From Rhizobacter sp. Root1238 (lineage in GTDB: Bacteria; Pseudomonadota; Gammaproteobacteria; Burkholderiales; Burkholderiaceae_C), in the NCBI RefSeq assembly GCF_001425825.1, contig NZ_LMDM01000025.1, forward strand, positions 5,162-59,742: a stretch of 54,581 nucleotides of DNA. The letters are read 5' to 3'. Of the stretch, positions 24,491 to 32,088 are shown piece after piece. Below the pieces are notes generated by a model that saw only the letters and a list, made by a program, of their open reading frames with translations, did no database searches and was not told where the DNA came from. Position 1 is the stretch's first letter. The number at the start of each line of letters is the position of its first letter. Position numbers and translations under genes: made by a program.

Positions 24491-25567
24491 ATGTCTGACC
24501 GTGCCTGGGTCGCCACCCGCAAGGGCCTGTTCGAACTGACACGCGGTCGCGGCGGCGCCTGGGAGATCGCCCGCACCAGCTTCCTTGGCGAGCCGGTGTC
24601 GATGCTGCTGCCGCCCGGTGCCGACGGCCGCCTGCTGGCGGCGCTGAACCTCGGCCACTTCGGCGTCAAGCTGCATGCATCCGACGACCAGGGCGTCACG
24701 TGGCACGAGGTGGCGGCACCGGCTTTTCCGGCGCAGCCGGAAGGCGCGACCGGCGTGCCGTGGAAGGTGGTGCAGGTGTGGTCGCTGGAGCGCGACCACG
24801 GCACGCTGTGGCTGGGCACCTTGCCGGGCGGGCTGTTCCGCAGCGGCGACGGCGGCGATTCGTGGCAGCTGGTCGATTCGCTGTGGCAGCGGCCGGAGCG
24901 CGCCGAATGGTTCGGCGGCGGCTACGACGTGCCCGGCATCCATTCGATCTGCCCGCATCCCGCACGCGCCGGCGATCTCGTGCTGGGCATCAGCTGCGGC
25001 GGCGCCTGGGTCACGCACGACAACGGCGCGAACTGGCTGCTGCAGGCCGACGGCATGCGCGCCGCCTACATGCCGCCGGAGCAGGCCGGCTCGCCGAACA
25101 CGCAGGATCCGCACCGCATCGTGCGCTGCGCCGCGCAACCGGACGTGCTGTGGACCCAGCACCACAACGGCATCTGGCGCTCGACCGATGCGTCGGCCTC
25201 GTGGCAGCAGGTGACGAGCGCGCCGCTGTCGGACTTCGGCTTCGCGGTCGCGGTGCACCCCGGCGACGCGCAGACGGCCTGGTTCGTGCCGGGCGTCGCC
25301 GACCAGCAGCGCGTGCCGGTCGGCGGGGCGCTGGCAGTCAACCGCACGCGCGACGGTGGCGCGAGCTTCGAGACGCTGCGCAGCGGCCTGCCGCAGCAGC
25401 ACTGCTACGACCTGCTGTACCGCCACGGGCTCGACGTGTCGCCCGACGGCCGCAGCCTGCTGATGGGCAGCACGACCGGCCATGTGTGGGGCAGCGACGA
25501 TGGCGGCGACACCTGGGCCGCGCTGCCGGCGCAGTTGCCGCCGGTGTATGCGCTGCGCTTCGGTTGA
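24491..25567 (+). CDS. BNR/Asp-box beta-propeller protein (sialidase-like fold)
   Basis: The 358-aa protein carries six Asp-box motifs (S/T-x-D-x-G-x-T/S-W): SDDQGVTW, SGDGGDSW, THDNGANW, STDASASW, TRDGGASF and SDDGGDTW, giving a predicted six- or seven-blade propeller. There is no signal peptide, so it is probably cytosolic, unlike true sialidases, and the catalytic Arg triad of sialidases is not evident. An AAGGAG ribosome binding site precedes ATG 24491. It follows the MoaD-like gene in a short operon. Its biochemical role is unknown. Confidence 0.88.
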   Translation: MSDRAWVATRKGLFELTRGRGGAWEIARTSFLGEPVSMLLPPGADGRLLAALNLGHFGVKLHASDDQGVTWHEVAAPAFPAQPEGATGVPWKVVQVWSLERDHGTLWLGTLPGGLFRSGDGGDSWQLVDSLWQRPERAEWFGGGYDVPGIHSICPHPARAGDLVLGISCGGAWVTHDNGANWLLQADGMRAAYMPPEQAGSPNTQDPHRIVRCAAQPDVLWTQHHNGIWRSTDASASWQQVTSAPLSDFGFAVAVHPGDAQTAWFVPGVADQQRVPVGGALAVNRTRDGGASFETLRSGLPQQHCYDLLYRHGLDVSPDGRSLLMGSTTGHVWGSDDGGDTWAALPAQLPPVYALRFG

Positions 25568-25732
25568 TGCCGCGCCCGATTCACGCACACCGGTTGATAC
25601 ATCGACTGACACCTTGTGGCGCCATGTGCACACCCGGCGCGCTACCGTCCCCTTGATCTCGGGGGGACGCGTGTTGCAGCGCATGACAAGCCCACCCGCG
25701 CTCCGGACAATCGGAGCTGTCGAGGAAGCGCC

Positions 25733-26263
25733 GTGCCCACCACCATCACCGTCGGAGCCCGTTCCATTTTCGTCACCGCGACGGCATGGGTGTTCATGCT
25801 GCTCGGCGCACTGGCCTGTGCGTCGGCGCTGCTGCAGAACGCGATGCTGGTGTCGGGCGGGTTCCGCAGCGAAAGCCTGCAGGTCAGCGGCCTGTTCGGG
25901 CTGCTGATCGCCCACCTGCCGTGGGTGGTCAACGCCGGGCTCGTGATGTCGCTGGCCACGCTGGTGTCGGCGGTCGGCCTGCTGCTGCGGCTCAACTGGG
26001 CGCGCCGCACCTTCATCGCGCTGCTGCTGCTGGCGATCGTCGCGAACCTGCTCGGGCTGTGGCTGCAGCAGGAGGTGATGCAGTCGGTGGCCGACAGCAC
26101 GCTGAGCACCGCGACGCTGCCGCCGCGGGCGCTCGGCGTGTTCGGCGGTTTCGTGACCGCGGCGCGCGTGATGGCGGTGCTGGTGACGCTCGGTGCCTGC
26201 GGGTTGCTCGGGTGGATCATCCGCCGGCTGATGTCGGCCAGCGTGCGTCAAGAATTCGCCTGA
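25733..26263 (+). CDS. Four-helix membrane protein of unknown function
   Basis: The 176-aa protein has four predicted membrane helices (about residues 13-38, 55-80, 90-110 and 138-162) and short loops. I do not recognise a family. A GTG start at 25733 is chosen because the AGGAAG ribosome binding site sits 6 bp upstream and the codons before it give no hydrophobic start; an upstream ATG at 25616 would add a Pro/Arg-rich tail of frame-shadow type. Its stop touches the tail of the YchJ gene on the other strand. Confidence 0.7.
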   Translation: MPTTITVGARSIFVTATAWVFMLLGALACASALLQNAMLVSGGFRSESLQVSGLFGLLIAHLPWVVNAGLVMSLATLVSAVGLLLRLNWARRTFIALLLLAIVANLLGLWLQQEVMQSVADSTLSTATLPPRALGVFGGFVTAARVMAVLVTLGACGLLGWIIRRLMSASVRQEFA

Positions 26264-26638
26264 TCAGAATTCCCCGTCGACGTAGAACCAGCGGCCTGCG
26301 TCGCGCACGAACCGGCTGATCTCGTGCAGCCGCTGCGCGCGGCCGCCGAGCTTGCTGCGGGCGACGAACTCCACCGTTGAGTGATCGGCATCCTGCGATG
26401 CATGCCGGCGCACCTCCAGCCCCAGCCAGCGCAGGCCCGGCGGATCGGGTTCCAACATGGCGGGCCGCGTGCTCGCGTGCCAGGTCGCCAGCAGGTAGTC
26501 CGGCAGGCCGTTGACGAAGGCGCTGTAGCGCGAGCGCATCAGCGCTTCGGCATCGGGCGCCTGCAGGTGCAGCGGGCCGGCGTGGTAGCGGCCGCAGCAG
26601 TCGGGGTAAGCGCGAGGCAGGCCGCAAGGGCAAGTCAT
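26264..26638 (-). CDS. ychJ: YchJ family (UPF0225) protein with SEC-C motif
   Basis: The 124-aa protein starts MTCPCGLPRAYPDCCGRYHAG, a SEC-C-type zinc motif, followed by the AEALMRSRYSAFVNGLPDYLLATWH segment characteristic of YchJ and a C-terminal beta-rich region (VEFVARSKL, WFYVDGEF). The family is widespread but functionally uncharacterised. It is downstream of the MarR-GNAT gene on the minus strand, 7 bp apart, probably in one transcript. Confidence 0.9.
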   Translation of the reverse strand: MTCPCGLPRAYPDCCGRYHAGPLHLQAPDAEALMRSRYSAFVNGLPDYLLATWHASTRPAMLEPDPPGLRWLGLEVRRHASQDADHSTVEFVARSKLGGRAQRLHEISRFVRDAGRWFYVDGEF

Positions 26639-26645
26639 GTCGGGG

Positions 26646-27620
26646 TCAGTCCAGGTCGAGGGTCCAGGTTTCTCCGACCAGATCGTGCCCGAAACTGTGG
26701 TGCGGCTCGCTCGCGACCAGCTGGTAGCCTGCTGCCGCGTAGATGCCGCGCGCGGCCAGCAGGTTGCCGTTGGTCCACAGCGTGATGCGCCGGTAGCCGG
26801 CGTGGCGTGCGAAGCGCTCGCACTCTTCGACCAGCCGGCGCCCCAGCCCCAGCCCGCGGGCCGACGGTTCGACCAGCAGCATGCGCAGCTGGGCCACGCC
26901 CTGTTGCACGGCCTGTGTGGCCTCGTCGCGCGCCTGCACCAGGAACACGCAGCCGACGTTCGCGCCGTCGCGCTCGGCGATCCAGCAGGCCTCGCGCGCC
27001 GGCTCGAAGCGCTCGATGAAGCCGGCCGCGATGCGCGCCACCAGCGCCTCGAAGGCGATGTCCCAGCGGTACTCCTGCGCATACAGCGCGCCGTGGCGCG
27101 CGATCACCCAGCCGATGTCGCCCGGGCGGTGCGGCCGCAGCAGGTAAGGCTCGCGCGAGCGGCGCACCGGGTCGTCGTCGAGCAGGCGCTGCAGCGTGCC
27201 CATCGCCTGCAGCAACTGCTGCTGCGACGGCTCGTCGAGCGCCGCGAGCAATGCCTGCACCTGCTGCTGCGAGCCGCTGTCCAGCGGCGCGAAGGCGGCC
27301 CGGCCGGCGTCGGTGAGCGACAGGTGCGATTGCCGCGCATCGCTGGCCGACGGCGTCGCCTCGATCAGCCCGCGCTCGCGCAGGCCGCGCAGCAGCCGGC
27401 TCAGGTAGCCGGGGTCGAGCTCCAATGAGCGCGCGAGCGCGCCGGCCGTCGGCTGCGCCTGGTGCGCGAACTCCCACAGCAGCCGCGATTCGGTCAGCGT
27501 GAAGCCGCTGTCGACCAGGCCCTCGCGCAGCACGCCGATGCGGCGCGTGTAGAAGCGGTTGAAGGCGCGCACCGCGTCCACGCGGGCGTTCGGATCGACG
27601 GGAGGAAGGGCGTCAGGCAT
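26646..27620 (-). CDS. MarR regulator - GNAT acetyltransferase fusion
   Basis: The 324-aa protein has an N-terminal MarR winged-helix domain (about residues 15-150; ESRLLWEFAHQ, ALARSLELDPGYLSRLLRGLRERGLIE by its key residues) and a C-terminal GNAT domain (about 155-324) with the acetyl-CoA loop VEPSARGLGLGRRLV. Such fusions form a known family in which the acetyltransferase may sense or modify a ligand. It lies divergent to the imuA-imuB operon, with the LexA box between them. The start at 27620 is the first Met that precedes the MarR domain with sensible spacing; the longer frame from 27662 is disfavoured. Confidence 0.9.
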   Translation of the reverse strand: MPDALPPVDPNARVDAVRAFNRFYTRRIGVLREGLVDSGFTLTESRLLWEFAHQAQPTAGALARSLELDPGYLSRLLRGLRERGLIEATPSASDARQSHLSLTDAGRAAFAPLDSGSQQQVQALLAALDEPSQQQLLQAMGTLQRLLDDDPVRRSREPYLLRPHRPGDIGWVIARHGALYAQEYRWDIAFEALVARIAAGFIERFEPAREACWIAERDGANVGCVFLVQARDEATQAVQQGVAQLRMLLVEPSARGLGLGRRLVEECERFARHAGYRRITLWTNGNLLAARGIYAAAGYQLVASEPHHSFGHDLVGETWTLDLD

Positions 27621-27725
27621 CGGGACATCGTGCCGCAGATGATTGCCAAAAGCAATGATCAATGTGCCGAAGGCTTCTTCCAGGGGACTTGTAACGGCAT
27701 GACCCCGTTTTCAGGTGGATCGATA

Positions 27726-27745
27726 TACTGGATGTTCATACAGTA
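27726..27745 (+). promoter_or_regulatory. LexA box (SOS operator) before imuA
   Basis: TACTG at 27726-27730 and CAGTA at 27741-27745 frame an AT-rich 10-bp centre, matching the CTG-N10-CAG LexA consensus almost perfectly. A possible -10 TATACT overlaps it (27724-27729), and the imuA ATG is 6 bp beyond the box, so LexA binding would occlude the promoter. This is the expected control for an imuA-imuB mutagenesis operon. Confidence 0.85.
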
Positions 27746-27751
27746 GTCGCC

Positions 27752-28558
27752 ATGCCTTCCATCGCCTCCTTCGCCGCCGCCCCCGCCCGCCTGCCGCTGC
27801 CCGAGCGGCTGCACACCAGCGTCTGGCGGGGCCACCAGATGGGGCGCAGCGTCGAACGCGCGCTGCCCAGCGGCTTTGCGGCGCTCGATGCCGAGTTGCC
27901 CGGTGGCGGCTGGCCGCGCCGTGCGCTCAGCGAGCTGCTGCTGCCGCATCCCGGCCTCGGCGAGATCCGCCTGCTGGCCCCGAGCCTCGCCGCCACGCAG
28001 CGGGCCGGTCGGCTGGTGATGCTGTTCGATCCGCCGGCCGCGCTGTCGGCCTGGGCACTGATGCAGATGGGGCTGGACGCCGAGCAGCTGCTGGTGATCG
28101 ACACCGGCACGCAGGGCATTCCCGGCGTCGACGGCCGGCCGCACGAGGCCGGCGTCGATGCGCGGCTGTGGGCGCTGGAGCAGGCGCTGCACAGCGGCCA
28201 TGTCGGCGCGGTGCTGGCCTGGTTGCCGCCGCGCCTGCGCGCCGAGCGGCTGCGCCGCCTGCAGGTGGCGGCCCATGCGCACGACGGCCCGGCCTTCGTG
28301 CTGCGCGAGATGGCGGTACAGCAGCAGGCGAGCCCGGCGCCGCTGCGGCTGGCACTGCGGGCCGGCGGGGCCGATGCCCTGAGCGTGCGGGTGCTGAAGC
28401 GCCGGGGGCCGCCGCTGGCGCACGAGCTGCTGCTCGAGCTGCCGCCGGTGCTGTCCGCCAGCGCCACGCGCAAGGCGCGCGAACTGGCGGCGCAGGCGGT
28501 CGAGGCCACCGGCGCGGCGCCACCGCTGCGCGCCGCGACCTTCGTCAACCTGGCCTGA
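27752..28558 (+). CDS. imuA: ImuA, RecA-like DNA damage response protein
   Basis: The 268-aa protein has the RecA-like pattern of ImuA/SulA2: an N-terminal LHTSVWRGHQM region, GFAALDAELPGGGWPRRALSELL (the degenerate Walker A area), and LVMLFDPPAALSAWALMQMGLD. ImuA works with ImuB and normally DnaE2 in error-prone translesion synthesis after DNA damage. It starts 6 bp after the LexA box; no strong ribosome binding site is seen. It is followed by imuB after 27 bp. Confidence 0.9.
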   Translation: MPSIASFAAAPARLPLPERLHTSVWRGHQMGRSVERALPSGFAALDAELPGGGWPRRALSELLLPHPGLGEIRLLAPSLAATQRAGRLVMLFDPPAALSAWALMQMGLDAEQLLVIDTGTQGIPGVDGRPHEAGVDARLWALEQALHSGHVGAVLAWLPPRLRAERLRRLQVAAHAHDGPAFVLREMAVQQQASPAPLRLALRAGGADALSVRVLKRRGPPLAHELLLELPPVLSASATRKARELAAQAVEATGAAPPLRAATFVNLA

Positions 28559-28585
28559 TCCGGCACCTGCTGCAATGGGCGCGCG

Positions 28586-30115
28586 ATGCTCTGGATCGGT
28601 CTTCACCTGCCGCTGCTGCCGCTGGAATCCTTCCTGGCGACGCTCCCGGCGGGCCACGGCGGCAGCGAGCCGGCCGTCGCGCTGGTCGAGGCGCACCGCA
28701 TCGTCCACGCCAACGCGGCCGCGCAGGCGCTGGGCGTCAAGCCGGGGCTGAAGCGCGCGACCGCGCTGGCGCTCGCACCGCAGTTGCTGATCGGCCAGGC
28801 CGATGCGTTGCGCGACCGGCAGGCGCTGACCAGCGTCGCGCATGCGGCGCTGGCGTTCACGCCGGCGGTCAGTTTCGCGCTGCCGCAGGGCGTGCTGCTC
28901 GAGGTCGAGGCGAGCCTGCGCTACTTCGGCGGACGCGACGCGCTGCTGCAGCGGCTGCGCGACGCGCTGCGGCCGCTCGGCCATGCGCTGCACTGCGTCA
29001 GCACGCCGACGGCGCAGGGCGCGGCGCTGCTGTCGCGCAGCACCGACGGCCTGCATTGCGCCGATGCCGCCGCGCTGCAGCGCGCACTCGATGCCGCGCC
29101 GGTCTGGCTGCTCGGCCCGGGCCGCGAGCACTGGGAGGCGTTGCAGGGCATGGGCCTGAACACGCTGGGCGACCTGCGCAGCCTGCCGCGCGCCGGGCTG
29201 ACGCGCCGCTTCGGCGAGGCGCTGCTGGTCGAGCTCGACAGCGCGCTCGGCCGCCGCCCCGACCCGCGCGTGTCGATCGAGCTGCCGGCCAGTTTCGACA
29301 GCGCGCTCGAGCTGTTCGCGCGGGCCGACACCACCGAGCAGGTGCTGCACGGCGCGCAGGTGCTGCTGGCGCGGCTGGTGGCATGGCTTGCGGCGCAGCA
29401 TGCCTTCGTGCGCCGCTTCAGCCTGCAGATGAAGCACGAGCCGCGCTGGCGGCGCGACGCCGGCACGCCGCTGCACACCACGCTGGAGATCGCGCTGGCC
29501 GAGCCGTCGCGCGACCCGAAGCACTTGATGGCGCTGCTGCGCGAACGGCTGTCGCAGGTGGCCCTGCCGGCGCCGACGCTGGAACTCGCGCTGCGCGCCA
29601 GCGACATCGCACGCCAGCCGCCGCCGAATACCGAGCTGTTCCCGACGCCACGCAGCGAGCGCGAAGGGCTGACGCGCCTGCTGGAGCGGCTGCAGGCGCG
29701 GCTCGGCCGCGAGCGGGTGCAGCGGCTGGTGCCGGTGCAGGACCACCGGCCCGAATGCGCCGGCCGCATGGAAGCCGCCGCGCTGGACGGCAGCCCACCT
29801 GCCCGCACCGGGCCGCCGTTGCGCCGGGCCGAGGTGCTGGCGCGCTGCGCGGTGGCACGCCCGGTGTGGCTGCTGCCGCAGGCGCTGCCGCTGGCGCAGC
29901 GGCAGTCGAGGCCGCTGCTCGACGGCGACGCGCTGCAGCTGCTGGCAGGCCCGGAGCGCATCGAGGCCGGCTGGTGGGACGGCGATGCGGTGGAGCGCGA
30001 CTATTTCATCGCGCAGCAGCCGGATGGGGCGCTGGTGTGGATCTACCGGGCGCGCATGCCGCTGTCGGCGCAGTCGGAGGGGGAGGGGTGGTTCCTGCAG
30101 GGGCGGTTCGGGTAG
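28586..30115 (+). CDS. imuB: ImuB, non-catalytic Y-family polymerase homologue
   Basis: The 509-aa protein begins MLWIGLHLPLLPLE and aligns with DinB-like polymerases, but the usual catalytic acidic residues (the N-terminal DMD-type motif and the SIDE motif) are replaced here by the LHLPLL and VEASLRY sequences, as in ImuB. ImuB is an adaptor that binds the sliding clamp and recruits DnaE2. The clamp-binding motif is not resolved here. It is the second gene of the LexA-controlled operon, and no dnaE2 follows: the next gene is a subtilase. Confidence 0.9.
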   Translation: MLWIGLHLPLLPLESFLATLPAGHGGSEPAVALVEAHRIVHANAAAQALGVKPGLKRATALALAPQLLIGQADALRDRQALTSVAHAALAFTPAVSFALPQGVLLEVEASLRYFGGRDALLQRLRDALRPLGHALHCVSTPTAQGAALLSRSTDGLHCADAAALQRALDAAPVWLLGPGREHWEALQGMGLNTLGDLRSLPRAGLTRRFGEALLVELDSALGRRPDPRVSIELPASFDSALELFARADTTEQVLHGAQVLLARLVAWLAAQHAFVRRFSLQMKHEPRWRRDAGTPLHTTLEIALAEPSRDPKHLMALLRERLSQVALPAPTLELALRASDIARQPPPNTELFPTPRSEREGLTRLLERLQARLGRERVQRLVPVQDHRPECAGRMEAAALDGSPPARTGPPLRRAEVLARCAVARPVWLLPQALPLAQRQSRPLLDGDALQLLAGPERIEAGWWDGDAVERDYFIAQQPDGALVWIYRARMPLSAQSEGEGWFLQGRFG

Positions 30116-30140
30116 CCCGTGTTTCGAAGGGAAGGACGAG

Positions 30141-31631
30141 ATGGATCGGACCAGGATCAGGCGACAGGTGGAGCGCCTGCTCGACGAGCAGGCCCAGCAG
30201 ACGCTCAGCATCATCGTGCAGGGTCGGCATGAAGGCCTGCGCCAGGCCATCGTCGAGGCGGCGGAGCGTGCGATCGAGCGGCGCGCGGTGACCAATGCGG
30301 CCGACCTGCTGCCGCCGCCGGCGCAGGAGCGGCTCGCCGGCGACAAGGCCGTGGCGCGCCATGCCGCCGACGTTCACGCGTTGCGCAAGACCGGCATCAA
30401 GGCCATCGAGCCGATGCAGGAGGCGGCCTTCGTGCGGTTCTCGCGCAAGGCGAGGCGGGCGGACGAAGGCGGCCGCATGCGCGCCTTGCCGCTGGCCGGT
30501 GCGGCGGCGATGGAGATCGATCGCGACGACCTGGCACAGCTGCCCGAGGCGCTGCCGCAAGCGCTGGCCGTGTTCGCGAACCGGCGTGTTCCGGTCCCGC
30601 CGCGCATGCGTGCCACCGCCTTGCCGCCGGAAGTCGCGCAGCGTGCCACCCACGCCTGGGGCATCGAGGCCTCGGGCGCCCTGGCCAGCTGGGGTGCCTT
30701 CGAGGCCCGTGGGCAGGGTGCTCGCGTGGCGGTGCTGGACACCGGGGTGGAACCGTCCCATCCGGATCTCGCCGGCAAGGTGGCGGGGTTCGCCGAGTTC
30801 GATGCGCGAGGGCGCCTGGTCGCGCAGGGGGTCGATGCAGCCTGGGACGCCGACGGGCACGGCACCCACGTCTGCGGCACGATCGCCGGCGGCCGCGCCA
30901 GCGGGCGATGGATCGGCATGGCCCCGGAGTGCAAGCTGCTGGTGGCCAAGGTCCTCGGCAAGGCCGGGGGCACCGACGAGCAGATCCTGAAGGGCATGGA
31001 GTGGGCGGTCGCCGAAGGGGCCGACGTGATCAACATGAGCCTGGGCGGCCTGTCCTTCGAGCCTTCGGTGCTGGACACCTACACCTCGGCGCTGATCGCC
31101 GCTCGCCAGGCCGGCATTCCGTGCGTGGTGAGCGTCGGCAACGAGGGCGCCCAGACCTCGGGCTCGCCGGGCAACGATTACTTCGCGCTGGCCGTGGGTG
31201 CGATGGACGTGAACGACCGGGTCGCCGCCTTCAGTGCCGGCCGCACGCAGATCGTCGAGGAATCGGAGGCCATCGCCCCGCGCAACCTGCCGCTCGTCTA
31301 CTCGAAGCCCGACCTGGGCGCGCCCGGCGTGCAGGTGTATTCCTGCATCGGCAGGCAGCGCTGGGAGCACCTGAACGGCACGTCGATGGCGGCGCCGCAC
31401 GTTGCCGGGGCCATCGCGGTGCTGCTCAGCCGCACGCCGCAGGCGAAGAAGGGGGCGGCGCTGCTGAAGCTGGCCGGGTGGGACCGCTCCGACACGTTGA
31501 TCCAGCTGATCGTCGGCAGCGTGGTCGACCGGGGCGAGAACGGCCCGGACCACCGGTTCGGGCATGGAAAGCTGGCGCTTCTGCCGGCTTTCGGACACGC
31601 GATCGATCGCGGGTACCTGCCCAAGGGTTGA
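30141..31631 (+). CDS. Subtilisin-like serine protease (S8), no signal peptide
   Basis: The 496-aa protein is a peptidase S8 domain with VAVLDTGVEPSHPD (catalytic Asp200), DADGHGTHVCG (His240), SVGNEG (oxyanion Asn334) and LNGTSMAAPHVAG (Ser415). The N-terminal ~185 residues, which lack a signal peptide, contain a prodomain-like end (AAMEIDRDDLAQLPEALPQ, then AVFANRRV) similar to inhibitor I9 domains. It is therefore likely cytosolic. A GGAAGGA ribosome binding site precedes ATG 30141, 25 bp after imuB. The next gene encodes a small protein with a similar prodomain-like pattern. Confidence 0.92.
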   Translation: MDRTRIRRQVERLLDEQAQQTLSIIVQGRHEGLRQAIVEAAERAIERRAVTNAADLLPPPAQERLAGDKAVARHAADVHALRKTGIKAIEPMQEAAFVRFSRKARRADEGGRMRALPLAGAAAMEIDRDDLAQLPEALPQALAVFANRRVPVPPRMRATALPPEVAQRATHAWGIEASGALASWGAFEARGQGARVAVLDTGVEPSHPDLAGKVAGFAEFDARGRLVAQGVDAAWDADGHGTHVCGTIAGGRASGRWIGMAPECKLLVAKVLGKAGGTDEQILKGMEWAVAEGADVINMSLGGLSFEPSVLDTYTSALIAARQAGIPCVVSVGNEGAQTSGSPGNDYFALAVGAMDVNDRVAAFSAGRTQIVEESEAIAPRNLPLVYSKPDLGAPGVQVYSCIGRQRWEHLNGTSMAAPHVAGAIAVLLSRTPQAKKGAALLKLAGWDRSDTLIQLIVGSVVDRGENGPDHRFGHGKLALLPAFGHAIDRGYLPKG

Positions 31632-31725
31632 AACCGGGCGCCGCTCGGGGTACCCTGGGTGTCCAGGCCAGATGCACGCGCGCCGCCGCGGTGGCCGATC
31701 TGGCATCCAGTCTTGGCAGTCCCGC

Positions 31726-32052
31726 ATGACCACAACGCACAGCGCACTGAAACACGATGACCTGGTGGAATTCGCCAGCCAGTCCGGATCGCGGCGTGCG
31801 TCGGTGATCATCGAGGCCCGGCGTCCGGCGACACCGGTCGGCGGGCGGCGCGCCCCTCCCCGGATCGTGGCGCAGATGAGCGAGCTTCAGTGCGATCTGG
31901 AGCGCCTGGGGCTGGCAGCACGTGCTCGCCGCAATGACCTGGCCGGCGCGTTCGTCGTCGAGGTCACCCCGCGCCAGCTGCGTGAACTGGCGGCCACGCC
32001 GTCGGTCCAGGCCATCCGGCCGAACCAGTTCCACGGGCGGGTGGCGGCGTAG
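31726..32052 (+). CDS. Small prodomain-like (inhibitor I9-type) partner of the subtilase
   Basis: The 108-aa protein has a beta-strand (RRASVIIEARR), a helix (MSELQCDLERLGLAAR) and a C-terminal AGAFVVEVTPRQLRELAAT-type strand-helix-strand unit ending SVQAIRPN, the pattern of inhibitor I9 prodomains. It has no signal peptide. It follows the subtilase by 94 bp on the same strand. The likely role is a folding helper or inhibitor of the protease acting in trans; this is inference from pattern and position. It ends 36 bp from the tail of ppx. Confidence 0.7.
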   Translation: MTTTHSALKHDDLVEFASQSGSRRASVIIEARRPATPVGGRRAPPRIVAQMSELQCDLERLGLAARARRNDLAGAFVVEVTPRQLRELAATPSVQAIRPNQFHGRVAA

Positions 32053-32088
32053 AACCGCTGCGGGGCCTGCCTCGGTTCCTGGCGAGGC

